Notes: a model not told the origin generated them from the letters alone. Positions 47,049 through 59,160 are shown, counted from the first letter of the stretch. The stretch is 64,000 bases of DNA from Siphonodentalium dalli (GCA_032622095.1 CP136061.1:251169582-251233581); one strand, 5' to 3'. Made by a program: numbers and translations.

Positions 47049-47177
47049 TCAATATTGCAAAGGTTTTGGAAAGCGCCATTGGGACCGATCACTGGTTATT
47101 ATAAATTTCTGAGCTGCCATGGATATTTGCTTATTAATTTAATTAGTTGAAGGTTGGATATGCGAAGCTGTCACTCT

Positions 47178-50100
47178 CTACATTTGTATCACCCCGTTGT
47201 GGTCTAAATTTGTATCACCCCCGTTGTGGACTACATTTGTATCATCTCCGTTGTGGTCTACATTTGTATCATCTCAGTTGTGGTCTACATTTGTATGATC
47301 CCCGGCCGTTGTGGTCTAAATTTGTATCATCTCAGTTGTGATCTACATTTGTATCAACCCCGTTGTGGTCTACATTGGTATCATCCCCGTTGTGGTCTAC
47401 ATTTGTATGATCCCCGGCCGTTGTGGTCTACATTTGTATCATCTCAGTTGTGATCTACATTTGTATCAACCCCGTTGTGGTCTACATTGGTATCACCCCC
47501 GTTGTGGTCTACATTTGTATCATCCCCGTTGTGGACTACATTTGTATCATCTCAGTTGTGGTCTACATTTGTATCATCTCAGTTGTGATCTACATTTGTA
47601 TCATCCCCGTTGTGGTCTACATTTGTATCATCTCAGTTGTGGTCTACATTTGTATCATCCCCGTTGTGGTCTACATTTGTATCATCCCCGTTGTGGTCTA
47701 CATTGGTATCATCCCCGTTGTGGTCTACATTGGTATCATCCCCGTTGTGGTCTACATTTGTATCATCTCAGTTGTGGTCTACATTTGTATCATCTCAGTT
47801 GTGGTCTACATTGGTATCATCCCGTTGTGGTCTACATTTGTATCATCTCAGTTGTGGTCTACATTTGTATCATCTCAGTTGTGGTCTACATTTGTATCAT
47901 CCCCGTTGTGGTCTACATTTGTATCATCCCCGTTGTGGTCTACATTTGTATCATCTCAGTTGTGGTCTACATTTGTATCATCTCAGTTGTGGTCTACATT
48001 TGTATCATCTCAGTTGTGGTCTACATTTGTATCATCCCCGTTGTGGTCTACATTTGTATCATCCCCGTTGTGGTCTACATTGGTATCATTCCCGTTGTGG
48101 TCTACATTGGTATCATCCCCGTTGTGGTCTACATTTGTATCATCTCAGTTGTGGTCTACATTTGTATCATCCCTGTTGTGGTCTACATTGGTATCATCCC
48201 CGTTGTGGTCTACATTGGTATCATTCCCGTTGTGGTCTACATTTGTATCATCTCAGTTGTGGTCTACATTTGTATCATCTCAGTTGTGGTCTACATTTGT
48301 ATCATCTCAGTTGTGATCTACATTTGTATCATCCCCGTTGTGGTCTACATTTGTATCATCCCCGTTGTGGTCTACATTGGTATCATCCCCGTTGTGGTCT
48401 ACATTTGTATCATCTCAGTTGTGGTCTACATTTGTATCATCTCAGTTGTGGTCTACATTTGTATCATCTCAGTTGTGATCTACATTTGTATCATCCCCGT
48501 TGTGGTCTACATTTGTATCATCCCCGTTGTGGTCTACATTGGTATCATCCCCGTTGTGGTCTACATTTGTATCATCTCAGTTGTGGTCTACATTTGTATC
48601 ATCTCAGTTGTGGTCTACATTTGTATCATCTCAGTTGTGATCTACATTTGTATCATCCCCGTTGTGGTCTACATTTGTATCATCCCCGTTGTGGTCTACA
48701 TTTGTATCATCTCAGTTGTGGTCTACATTTGTATCATCTCAGTTGTGATCTACATTTGTATCATCCCCGTTGTGGTCTACATTTGTATCATCTCAGTTGT
48801 GGTCTACATTTGTATGATCCCCGGCCGTTGTGGTCTAAATTTGTATCATCTCAGTTGTGATCTACATTTGTATCAACCCGTTGTGGTCGACATTGGTATC
48901 ATCCCCGTTGTGGTCTACATTTGTATCATCTCAGATGTGGTCTACAATTGTATGATCCCCGGCCGTTGTGGTCTACATTTGTATCATCTCAGTTGTGGAC
49001 TACATTTGTATCATCTCAGTTGTGATCTACATTTGTATCAACCCCGTTGTGGTCTACATTTGTATCATCTCAGTTGTGGTCTACATTTGTGTGATCCCCG
49101 GCCGTTGTGGTCTAAATTTGTATCATCTCAGTTGTGATCTACATTTGTATCAACCCCGTTGTGGTCTACATTGGTATCATCCCCGTTGTGGTCTACATTT
49201 GTATCATCTCAGATGTGGTCTACATTTGTATGATCCCCGGCCGTTGTGGTCTACATTTGTATCATCCCCGTTGTGGTCTACATTGGTATCATCCCCGTTG
49301 TGGTCTACATTGGTATCATCTCAGTTGTGATCTACATTTGTATCATCCCCGTTGTGGACTACATTTGTATCATCTCAGTTGTGGTCTACATTTGTATCAT
49401 CTCAGTTGTGGTCTACATTTGTATCATCTCAGTTGTGGTCTACATTTGTATGATCCCCGTTGTGGTCTAAATTTGTATCATCCCCGTTGTGGTCTACATT
49501 TGTATCATCTCAGTTGTGGACTACATTTGTATCATCTCAGTTGTGGTCTACATTTGTATCATCCCCGTTGTGGTCTACATTTGTATCATCCCCGTTGTGG
49601 ACTACATTTGTATCATCTCAGTTGTGGTCTACATTTGTATCATCTCAGTTGTGATCTACATTTGTATCATCCCCGTTGTGGTCTACATTTGTATCATCTC
49701 AGTTGTGGTCTACATTTGTATCATCCCCGTTGTGGTCTACATTTGTATCATCCCCGTTGTGGTCTACATTGGTATCATCCCCGTTGTGGTCTACATTGGT
49801 ATCATCCCCGTTGTGGTCTACATTTGTATCATCTCAGTTGTGGTCTACATTTGTATCATCTCAGTTGTGGTCTACATTGGTATCATCCCGTTGTGGTCTA
49901 CATTTGTATCATCTCAGTTGTGGTCTACATTTGTATCATCTCAGTTGTGGTCTACATTTGTATCATCCCCGTTGTGGTCTACATTTGTATCATCCCCGTT
50001 GTGGTCTACATTTGTATCATCTCAGTTGTGGTCTACATTTGTATCATCTCAGTTGTGGTCTACATTTGTATCATCTCAGTTGTGGTCTACATTTGTATCA

Positions 50101-51690
50101 TCCCCGTTGTGGTCTACATTTGTATCATCCCCGTTGTGGTCTACATTGGTATCATTCCCGTTGTGGTCTACATTGGTATCATCCCCGTTGTGGTCTACAT
50201 TTGTATCATCTCAGTTGTGGTCTACATTTGTATCATCCCTGTTGTGGTCTACATTGGTATCATCCCCGTTGTGGTCTACATTGGTATCATTCCCGTTGTG
50301 GTCTACATTTGTATCATCTCAGTTGTGGTCTACATTTGTATCATCTCAGTTGTGGTCTACATTTGTATCATCTCAGTTGTGATCTACATTTGTATCATCC
50401 CCGTTGTGGTCTACATTTGTATCATCCCCGTTGTGGTCTACATTGGTATCATCCCCGTTGTGGTCTACATTTGTATCATCTCAGTTGTGGTCTACATTTG
50501 TATCATCTCAGTTGTGGTCTACATTTGTATCATCTCAGTTGTGATCTACATTTGTATCATCCCCGTTGTGGTCTACATTTGTATCATCCCCGTTGTGGTC
50601 TACATTGGTATCATCCCCGTTGTGGTCTACATTTGTATCATCTCAGTTGTGGTCTACATTTGTATCATCTCAGTTGTGGTCTACATTTGTATCATCTCAG
50701 TTGTGATCTACATTTGTATCATCCCCGTTGTGGTCTACATTTGTATCATCCCCGTTGTGGTCTACATTTGTATCATCTCAGTTGTGGTCTACATTTGTAT
50801 CATCTCAGTTGTGATCTACATTTGTATCATCTCAGTTGTGGTCTACATTTGTATCATCTCAGTTGTGGTCTACATTTGTATCATCTCAGTTGTGGTCTAC
50901 ATTTGTATCATCCCCGTTGTGGTCTACATTTGTATCATCCCCGTTGTGGTCTACATTGGTATCATCCCCGTTGTGGTCTACATTTGTATCATCTCAGTTG
51001 TGGTCTACATTTGTATCATCCCCGTTGTGGTCTACATTGGTATCATCCCCGTTGTGGTCTACATTTGTATCATCTCAGTTGTGGTCTACATTTGTATCAT
51101 CTCAGTTGTGGTCTACATTTGTATCATCTCAGTTGTGATCTACATTTGTATCAACCCCGTTGTGGTCTACATTGGTATCATCCCCGTTGTGGTCTACATT
51201 TGTATCATCCCCGTTGTGGTCTACATTGGTATCATCCCCGTTGTGGTCTACATTTGTATCATCTCGGTTGTGGTCTACATTTGTATCATCTCAGTTGTGG
51301 TCTACATTTGTATCATCTCAGTTGTGATCTACATTTGTATCAACCCCGTTGTGGTCTACATTGGTATCATCCCCGTTGTGGTCTACATTTGTATCATCCC
51401 CGTTGTGGTCTACATTTGTATCATCTCAGTTGTGGTCTACATTTGTATCATCTCAGTTGTGGTCTACATTTGTATCATCTCAGTTGTGATCTACATTTGT
51501 ATCAACCCCGTTGTGGTCTACATTGGTATCATCCCCGTTGTGGTCTACATTTGTATCATCCCCGTTGTGGTCTACATTTGTATCATCTCAGTTGTGGTCT
51601 ACATTTGTATCATCTCAGTTGTGGTCTACATTTGTATCATCTCAGTTGTGGTCTACATTTGTATCATCCGCTTTGTGGTATAAATTTATA
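47178..51690. repeat. 27-bp satellite, about 165 units, with higher-order repeats
   Basis: Unit: GTTGTGGTCTACATTTGTAT CATCTCA, with CATCCCC, TTGGTATC and GTGATC variants, and longer forms with GATCCCCGGCC. Variant order repeats: six-unit blocks of 162 bp mark GATC at 48315, 48477 and 48639. A block of about 1.2 kb (about 47570-48765) recurs 2,066 bp downstream (about 49640-50831), including the same single-base deletion (ATCATCCCGTTG at 47818 and 49884). Since 27 is a multiple of three, very long frames (up to 849 codons) stay open in all plus-strand frames; they are not genes. Confidence 0.97.
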
Positions 51691-52144
51691 TCATCCCTGT
51701 ACACATACTAGCTCGATTCATCATATCCAGTTTAAACCTGGTCTACGTAACCCTCTAGGTTTTAACCGCCGTTTGGCAGCTAAATCCGTGGTTTGAACCG
51801 ATATAAGCAGGTCTAAGTGACGCATTCCTCATCTTTGATTTAACCTGCTCCAGTCAGACCCATGGTTTAGCAGCAGTGTCTATATCGTCGAGCTCAATAA
51901 TCATACTTGCTTAAAGATACAGGCGGCGTTGGCGGTGGGTATGCTGTTAAATTATTCACCTCCGTAAAAAACCGCCATAAACAGAAGGAATATTAAGATA
52001 TAGACATATCTTGTTCTTATGCCAATCAGAAATATGACATAAACAGTATTACATCGCGTTATTAACGGAGATTCGGCTTTGACCTATGATACCGGCATTT
52101 GGGAAAACGTGATATCGGACAAAAATATCCCGCGATGAATGCAT
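51691..52144. other. Spacer without recognisable gene
   Basis: No feature supported beyond a diverged 41-bp-type unit at about 51715-51740. Confidence 0.45.
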
Positions 52145-52606
52145 ATTATGGTCCCCATGTCTTCGCCAATGACTCCTGTATATGATAAATGTATAACATG
52201 GCGAAAAAATTATAACATTTTCCCACAGAGACAAACGAAAGGTGGTAACATGATAGAAAAATAGCATATTTTCACATTTCGGCGGCCATCTTGGCCGCCA
52301 TATTGGATTCTGGTGTCGGATTTTTGGCTAATTTGTAAGGGTTGTATATTAGCATAACGAATCGAGCGGAAAACAAGACGGCATGTGACATTATCTTTAC
52401 TATAACGGCGATCAAAGAGACCTGGTGCATTAAAAAACAATGGCCGCCATGATGGACGCCATCTTGTCTGGAGTCTCTGCGGCCACTTTTTTTTCTTGTT
52501 AACAAGTGAAACAAATTAGAGGAGACCTTAAGGAAGAAAATTAGTGGGGTGAAGTTAAGTCCGGGGGGGGGGGGGGGGGGTTGCAGAGGTCGACCAATAT
52601 CTCCTG
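52145..52606 (-). mobile_element. Dispersed element with AAGATGGCGGCC motif, copy 1
   Basis: Inverted counterpart of 58541-58972. Shared markers on the minus strand: AGTCCAGGAGATATTGGTCG, CTTCACCCCACTAATTTTC, CAGACAAGATGGCG, GGCCGCCGAAATGTGAAAAT, CACCTTTCGTTTGTCTCTGT and TGTTATACATTTATC. A run of about 18 G lies at 52562. A frame of about 77 codons is open in both copies but changes mostly at the protein level, so coding is unlikely. Confidence 0.8.
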
Positions 52607-53106
52607 GACTAGAACTGTATATATTTTGGTGTTCCTTCTGTTGATGGCGATTTGAACAAATATAAATATTTCTGCAACGAACGCCGCCCGTGCCTTTAAT
52701 ACGGACCGCGACATTCTACAAACAGCACCAATCGATAAAAACGACAACGGGCATTGGAAATTTATAAATGCGACCACTTACACCTGTAAAGTGTGGGGGG
52801 AAGTTTGTTTGTCAATTGCCAATTATTTTGCGTTTTATAAGCTTAAATTGGCAACTAATCTATATCATTCACGGTCTAACTAAACCCGGCTTGGGAGGCA
52901 AGACCTGAGATGACGAATCCGTCTTTAATGGACCGCGGTTTACATGGATGGAGATGTACATAATCTTGGCATTATCATGTCACAATTGATTCATTTTCAC
53001 ACGAGAGTTGATTTAAACGTGCACTTTTGCTAATTAATAAATAATTTATGTAATATATGATTAGGATTGTAATTACAATAATTATGTTGACACCAAAGTT
53101 TAAAGG
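52607..53106. other. Spacer without recognisable gene
   Basis: No feature supported. Confidence 0.45.
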
Positions 53107-53400
53107 AGTTCTGAAGTTGCTAACCAATTGGTGCAAACGAGGCTGAGGTAGCACCACGCATATCCGTGATTATGAAGTTACAATAAACCAATCGGAGCGT
53201 CTGAACGCATATGAACCCAGAAGCTCTATATATGTATCCGCATTCAGGGCACACATTTAAAATTTCGCAGGAAGAGCACACTTCTGAAGTTGCGAACCAA
53301 TGGGAGGAAAAGAAGCTGATGTGCCACCACGCAGATCCGTGATTACAGTAATAACAAACCAATGGTATAGCATCGGAACGCTTATGATATATATGTGTAT
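53107..53400. repeat. ~175-bp tandem duplication with a third partial copy
   Basis: CTGAAGTTGCTAACCAATTG at about 53111 recurs as CTGAAGTTGCGAACCAATGG at about 53285, followed in both by CCACCACGCA..ATCCGTGATTA and AACCAAT. The linking part TATCCGCATTCAGGGCACA recurs at about 53820-53870 (TATCCGCATACATGGCACA, AGGAAGAG), a third copy separated by the LINE-like tail. Confidence 0.8.
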
Positions 53401-53569
53401 GTCCTTTATAGACTCGAACCTATTCTAAACTTAAATCTGAAAGTATAATCTAAACTACCACATATCTCAAACCTAAATGAGGTCCACTGATTGTACAGCC
53501 ACATCCTTGACATTCACATAAAACATATTAAATTGTTCTTGGAGTTAACTTAATATATATACTTTATGA

Positions 53570-53805
53570 GCATCGCCCAACATATTATGCACACCATGTA
53601 ATCTTGCAACCCACCCCCCCAGCCCCAACTCTGCCCAATCCTTGCACCTATACCTGCACTCAGTTTATATTCATTATTGTATTTATCATGCTATTATAGG
53701 GCTCTGGCCCATAAGCCATGCATTCTACAGAGCCCCGTTGTAATTGTGTATAATATGCATAAATTGATTTATCAATAAAAATCACTTCAGTCAGTCAGTC
53801 AAACC
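53570..53805 (+). mobile_element. Possible LINE 3' end inserted in the ~175-bp repeat
   Basis: ATAGGGCTCTGGCCCATAAG, ACAGAGCCCCGTTGTAATTG and then CAATAAAAATCACTT followed by the microsatellite CAGTCAGTCAGTCA. Polyadenylation signal plus short tandem tail suggests a 5'-truncated non-LTR retrotransposon. It splits the repeat copies at 53400 and 53810. Confidence 0.45.
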
Positions 53806-53810
53806 CAGAA

Positions 53811-54460
53811 CACATCGGTATCCGCATACATGGCACATATTTATAATTTTACAGGAAGAGAACACTCCTATAGCGGGGTTCACGCTCACGCTCACGCGAT
53901 AAAAAGGTCCGGTACCGGTCCACGGCTGTACCGGACCGGGAACCGAACCACCCCTTCTGTACCGATCCAGACTATTTTTAGCTTATAAATATAATTATGT
54001 GACTTCAACATGTACACTGTTGAATAAAACATTTGGTACTTTTTTAAGCTGGACATGATCATGGTATAATATCTTGTTTACGGTATACAGTACAACTAAT
54101 AATTGTAAATTTTACAGCCTTATCTCTACCGTCAATCCTGTAAATAACTCAAATGTTGGTGCTGAACCAATTTTGTCTGCTGTCATGTCTAAGACTATTC
54201 ATTATTATTATTGTTGTTTCTGTTTTTGTAACGATAATAATAATTATGACAGAGAATTAGTATGATAAACATTTCAAGACCAAATGACCCATCGATGACC
54301 CATCATTGTCGGTAATAATGTCAAACACGTTATTCTGTTTCCTGCCAGGGCCCAGGGTGCATGATGTCATGTTAAAATCAATATTTTAGAGCAATAATTT
54401 GTCATTAATGTGTACTTAACCGCGTTGATATGTCCTTTAACTGCTCGTATATGTCACACA
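53811..54460. other. Spacer without recognisable gene
   Basis: Includes GTCCGGTACCGGTCC / TGTACCGGACCGGG words near 53908-53940 that recur at 56870-56910 (GGTACCGGACCGG). No gene supported. Confidence 0.4.
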
Positions 54461-54560
54461 AGTCATCCCGATACCACCCATGTCACCCCGATACCACCCA
54501 TGTCACCCCGATACCACCCATGTCACCCCGATACCACCCATGTCACCCCGATGCCACCCA
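54461..54560. repeat. 20-bp tandem repeat, five units
   Basis: Units of TGTCACCCCGATACCACCCA, first with AGTCATCCCG and last with GATGCC. Confidence 0.96.
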
Positions 54561-54871
54561 TGCCTTTTTTATTTCACCCGATGTGTTTGTGCTCGAATTT
54601 TTTCAACTTTATCCATCAAACGAATTCCAAAAACAAAACGAGTCTGCGACTGGCAGTACATTTTAAGCCGCTTGCTGGTTGTAAACAAGTAAATCACGAG
54701 CTGTTTTTAACAGTAAACAAGATATTTTAACCGTTTTTATCATGCATGCGCCAGGCTTAAAGCACTCTTCAAATATATTTGTCTTATGCGGAAGAAAAAG
54801 AAGAAGATTGATTGACAATAATAGAGAGATGTTGGCTTGACAAATATCAGTAATGCACAGATATCAAATGG

Positions 54872-56220
54872 AGTACTGTTACGCCGAGTTATGTAGTAAC
54901 TGACGAGTTTTGTGGTAGCTCACGAGTTATGTATAGTAACAATCGACGAGTTTTGTGGTAGCTCACGTGTTTTGTAGTAAAATCGACGAGTTATGTAGTA
55001 ATTTCAGGTTACGAGTTTTGTAGTAAAATATCGACGAGTTTTGTAGTAAAAAACAAGCAACAATTTTTAGTCAGTTTCCAAGGCGCGTTTAATAAAATCT
55101 TATATAGTAAATGCAATGTTTTGTGTGTAAGTGTTTGTGTTGTGGATGTTAATGACACTGTAGCTCAACTTGATGTTGGTCCCTCATCACTGCTGTGCCC
55201 TTTCTCGGCAGATCTGAGCAAAACTTCGTACATAGAAGTACTATGGCCATGTTATTAACTTGGACCTGGTCCCCATTACACCAGACGTCGCGTTCTGACG
55301 TTAATGACGTTTTAGCTCAACTCGATGATTGTCCCTCGTCACTCCTCCGCAGTTTATCGGTAGATCAGTTCGAAACTTGGTACATAGACGTATTGTGGCC
55401 ATGTTATTTATGTGGACCTGGTCCCGATTACCTCAGACGTCGCGTTCTGATGTTAATGACGTTGCAAATAGCTCAACTTTATATTGATCCCTCGTCACTG
55501 CTGCGCCGTTTTTCGGCAGATGTGAGCGAAACTTCGTACCTAGAAGTACTATGGCCATGTTATTAACTTGGACCTGGTCCCCATTACGTCAGATCGACGT
55601 TCTGACGTTAATGACGTTGTAGCGCAACCTGATGGTGGTCCATCGTCACTCATCCGCTGTTTATCGGCAGATCTGGACGAAACTTGGTACATAGACGTAT
55701 TGTGGCCATTATATTGATGTGGACCAGTCCCGATTACGTTAACCGTCGCGTCCTGGCGGCAATTCTATTTCACCAATACAACATGGTATTAAGAAATAGG
55801 ATGCGACGTCTGACGTAATGGGGGCCAGGTTCAAGTTAATAATATGGCCATAGTACTTCTAGGTACGAAGTTTGGCTCAGATCTGATGAGAAACGACGCA
55901 GCAGTGACGAGGGACCAACACCAAGTTGCTACAACGTCATTAACGTCCACCACACAAACACTTACACAAAAAACATTGCATTTACTATATACGATTTTAT
56001 TAAGTCCAAACCCACCTTTGAAACTGACTAAAATTTGTTGCTACAAAACTCGACGAGTATTACTACAAAACTCGTTAGCTTGTTTTTTACTACAAAACTC
56101 GTCGATATTTTACTACAAAACTCGTAACCCAAATTACTACATAACTCGTCGATTTTACTACATAACTCGTGAGCTACCACAAAACTCGTCAGTTACTACA
56201 TAACTCGGCGTAACAGTACT
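54872..56220. mobile_element. 1.35-kb foldback element with ~300-350-bp terminal inverted repeats
   Basis: AGTACTGTTACGCCGAGTTA at 54872 is mirrored by TAACTCGGCGTAACAGTACT ending 56220. The arms contain repeated GACGAGTTTTGTAGTAA words (left) and TTACTACAAAACTCGTC (right), then AATGCAATGTTTTGTGTGTA mirrored by ACACAAAAAACATTGCA. The middle (55180-55790) holds four ~150-bp units (GTCCCTCGTCACT, CGGCAGATCTGAGC, TGGACCTGGTCCC, TTCTGACGTTAATGACGTT). The right arm even includes an inverted unit (55800-55950). No transposase frame. Confidence 0.88.
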
Positions 56221-56683
56221 CAAGATACACTTGAATTATTAATTTTATCTGTGCAAAGAAGTTTATCTGATTTTAAAACAGAAGTGAAAGTGAAAGTATT
56301 GTTAAATAATTGGAATTTGTTATGATACAATATTAAAATTCTGCGAATTTCAGTAGTGGCAGCGTGACCTTGATGCCCCAATTCTTGTTTTACTTTCGCT
56401 TTCAAAATTGACGTTGATTCGCAGGTACGTCCTGTTATTGGAATTCATTTGATGAATAAAGTTGAAAAATTGGGCACAAACACATCGGATAAAATACAAA
56501 AAAAGGTATGTGTGGCTACGGATTGACTTGTGGAACATATATGAGCATTTTTAGGTTATGTCCTCGCGTTTCAGTACATGTTCATGACAAATTATTGCTC
56601 GAAAATCCTGATTTTATAACTTTATATTCGCTTCGTTCAATTTCGCCGAATTATATGTCAAATGAACGGGAAGTTAATTGCCA
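56221..56683. other. Spacer without recognisable gene
   Basis: About 56395-56500 (TTGATGAATAAAGTTG, GGGCACAAACACATCGG) is a diverged inverse of about 54565-54660 (CATCAAACGAATTCC, CCGATGTGTTTGTGC), so the two segments flank the foldback element as an inverted pair. Confidence 0.5.
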
Positions 56684-56740
56684 ATCAGTCACATCGGGGG
56701 ATATCAGTCACATCGGAGGATATCAGTCACATCGGAGGAT
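56684..56740. repeat. 19-bp tandem repeat, three units
   Basis: ATCAGTCACATCGGAGGAT at 56684, 56703 and 56722 (first with GGGGGAT). Confidence 0.93.
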
Positions 56741-56879
56741 ATTTTGGCTGAAATGATCGATTTCTAGAATTCAATAGGGTTTTGATAGTTTTATATCTTT
56801 TGAGCCTTGTCACTGGTATAGTCTATATTGACATTTTAGTATTTTCCCCCAGGGATCTTGCGTTTGGATCGCTTTGGAC

Positions 56880-57560
56880 CGACCCAGACAATGGTACCGG
56901 ACCGGAATGGCCTGGACAGCCTAGTCAGTGGAGCTGACCACCTATAGCGTAGTGCGGTCCAGTCCGTATATCTAATCCGAACATTGTTCGGGCTGTACTA
57001 AAGTGTCTTCCTTGATGATTACGATACACCCACGCTGGGGTACAGGTGGGGTATTACTAATATATATGATGATAATGGATTCTTCGCTATTGGGATGCAG
57101 GTGGGGGCATTATGCCATTGTATGTGTGCTGGGAATGGAATCACCGCATGCTGGTGTGTCGGGGGGGGGGGGGGGGGCACTATGAATAGGTTCAAAGTGT
57201 TCTCGTAGTTTGATCTTCCAACGAATTACATTTAATCTTCATGTTTTCATTAATTAGCAGTTTAGCAGCATAGCACTGCTAGAATCGATTTTGAAACTCT
57301 GATTTCTAAATGTGTTCATTAATAAGCAGTTTAGCAGCATAGCACTACTAGAATCGAGTTGAAAATCCGTTTTCACAATTCTTGCATATATTAGCAGTTT
57401 AGCAGCATAGCACCGCTAGAATAGAGTTGAAGCTGGATCGGACCGGATTGGACCTCCTAGTCAGTGGACCAGACCACCTATGTGTAGTCTGGTCCAGTCC
57501 GCATCACTAATGCGAACATTTTTCGTGCTGTAGTAAGTGTTTTCCTTGATGTTTATGAAT
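56880..57560. repeat. ~140-bp direct repeat pair 550 bp apart
   Basis: About 56880-57020 (GACCGGAATGGCCTGG, CCTAGTCAGTGGA, GACCACCTAT, GTCCAGTCCG, TTCCTTGATG) recurs at about 57430-57560 (GGACCGGATTGGACC, CCTAGTCAGTGGA, GACCACCTAT, GGTCCAGTCCG, TTCCTTGATG). A G-run of about 18 lies at 57160. Non-coding. Confidence 0.8.
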
Positions 57561-58375
57561 GTTTTCAATAACTAGAAGTTTAGCAGCATCGCACCATAGC
57601 ACCGTTAGAATCGAGTTTGAGACTCTCGTTTCTAAATTTGTTCTTAAATTAGCAGTTTAGCAGCATAGCTAGAATCGAATCGAATCGAATCGAATTTTTC
57701 TATTTTATTCATATTTTCATTCGTTATCAGGTTAGCAGCATAGCACAGCTATGATCGAGTTTGAATTCCACTTTCTTAATTTGCTAATGTATTATAAGTT
57801 TAGCAACATAGCACTAGAATCGAGCTTGAAATTCCATTTTCTTAATTCTTTCATGTACATGTATTAGTAGTTTATCAGCAAAGCATCGCTAGAATTCAGG
57901 TCGAAACTCTGGTTTCTTAATGTTTTCATTAATTATCAGTTTAGCAGTATAGCACTGCTAGAATCGAGTTTGCAATTATATTTTCTTGCGGTTTTCATTA
58001 ATCAGCTGTTTAGCAGCATAGCACCGCTAGAATGGAGATGAAATTTCATCTTCATAATTCTTGCATGTATTAGCAGTTTAGCAAGCAGCATAGCACCGCT
58101 AGAATCAAATTTGAAACTCTCGTTTCTTACTGTTTTCATTAATTAGCAGTTTAGCAGCATAGCACCGCTAGAATAGAGTTTGAAACTCAATTTTCTTTCT
58201 TTGTTCATTTATAAGCAGTTTAACAGCATATCACCGCTAGAGTTTGAAATTCCATTTTCTTCAATTAGATCATTAATTACAGTTTAGCAGTATAGCACTG
58301 CTATTTGAAATTCTATTTTCATAATTCTTGCACGTATAAGCAGTTTAGTATAGCATAGCACCACCAGAATAGAGT
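57245..58375. repeat. Degenerate ~75-bp tandem repeat, about 13 units
   Basis: Each unit has AGCAGTTTAGCAGCATAGCA followed by CCGCTAGAATCGAGTT, then TTTCTTAATT-type and TTCATTAATT-type sequence. Units vary in length and identity; one carries a (GAATC)n expansion at 57670. Within a unit, TAGC and GCTA can pair. The direct repeat at 57430-57560 interrupts the early part. Confidence 0.9.
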
Positions 58376-58540
58376 TGACTATCCATTTCTTAATTCTTTC
58401 ATGACCTTTACTTTTATACGTGACCTTGACATTTCAAGGTTACCTGGGATATGTGAAAATATCGGCCACTAATGATTACAAGTCTTTCCATAAATCAATG
58501 TAAACTTTTAGGTAGTTGTTAAATTATTCACGTTAATAGT

Positions 58541-58972
58541 CCAGGAGATATTGGTCGACCTCTGCACCCCCCAGGACTCAACTTCACCCCACTAATTTTC
58601 TTTTTTAATGTCTCCTCTAATTTTTTTCGGTTGTTAACAAGAAAAAAAAGTGGTCGCAGAGACTCCAGACAAGATGGCGTCCATCGTGGCGGCCATTTTA
58701 TTTATATGCACCAGGTCTCTTTGATCGCCGTTATAGTAAAGATATTATCACATACGGTATTGTTTTCCGCTCGATTCGTTATGCTAATATACAACCCTTA
58801 CAAATTAGCCAAATATCCGACACCAGAATCCAATATGGCGGCCAAGATGGCCGCCGAAATGTGAAAATATGCTATTTTTCTTACCTTTCACCACCTTTCG
58901 TTTGTCTCTGTGGGAAAATATTGGCATCTTGGCGTGATGTTATACATTTATCGTATAGAAGAGTCATTTTGT
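58541..58972 (+). mobile_element. Dispersed element with AAGATGGCGGCC motif, copy 2
   Basis: Inverted counterpart of 52145-52606, from AGTCCAGGAGATATTGGTCG to GAGTCATTTTG. The G/C run is shorter here (CACCCCCCAGG). It contains the same 77-codon frame with seven changes over about 76 compared residues. Confidence 0.8.
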
Positions 58973-58989
58973 TTTTAGTCAGTTAATCT

Positions 58990-59160
58990 GGCCATTCGGA
59001 ACTGCGGGACGCGACATTCTTGTCGCCGAATGGCCAATCGCTCGTCCGTTAACACTTACAGAAAAGGCGGAGAGAAATCAGAACCGTCGATTGATGAAAT
59101 AATCCAGACAGAGTTATCTCTCATCGCTCCGCTGAGATACCACTACCACAAGGACATTTG
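58990..59160 (+). CDS. Possible first coding exon, 44 codons, start codon inside a hairpin
   Basis: ATG at 59030 in the context CCGAATGGCC opens a frame MANRSSVNTYRKGGEKSEPS, then IDEIIQTELSLIAPLRYHYH and KDIW before a stop at 59162. A donor-like TTG/GTAAGG sits at 59160/59161, just before that stop, as expected for an exon end. The composition is protein-like and not repetitive. The ATG lies in the 3' arm of an inverted repeat GGCCATTCGG (58990-58999) / CCGAATGGCC (59026-59035), with an inner GCGACA / TGTCGC. I do not recognise the family and cannot find the next exon before 60.1 kb. Confidence 0.35.

Noticed and set aside
47338-51796. Very long plus-strand open frames (up to 849 codons) of VVYICIIS / CGLHLYH / WSTFVSS repeats
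   Set aside because: They are three readings of a 27-bp satellite, open in all frames because 27 is a multiple of three; no start context, domain or end structure.
52272-52514. 77-80-codon frame conserved in both copies of the AAGATGGCGGCC element (also at 58631-58864)
   Set aside because: The seven residue changes over about 76 positions show no clear sign of protein-level constraint, and the frame spans repeat motifs; similarity is explained by common origin of the repeat.
55195-55566. 123-codon frame inside the 1.35-kb foldback element
   Set aside because: It reads through ~150-bp internal repeats and repeats its own motifs; no transposase features.
57250-58100. TAGCAGCATAGCA resembling a microRNA seed (TAGCAGCA)
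   Set aside because: It is part of a tandem repeat and has no precursor-like stem with a proper arm; the likeness is only eight bases.
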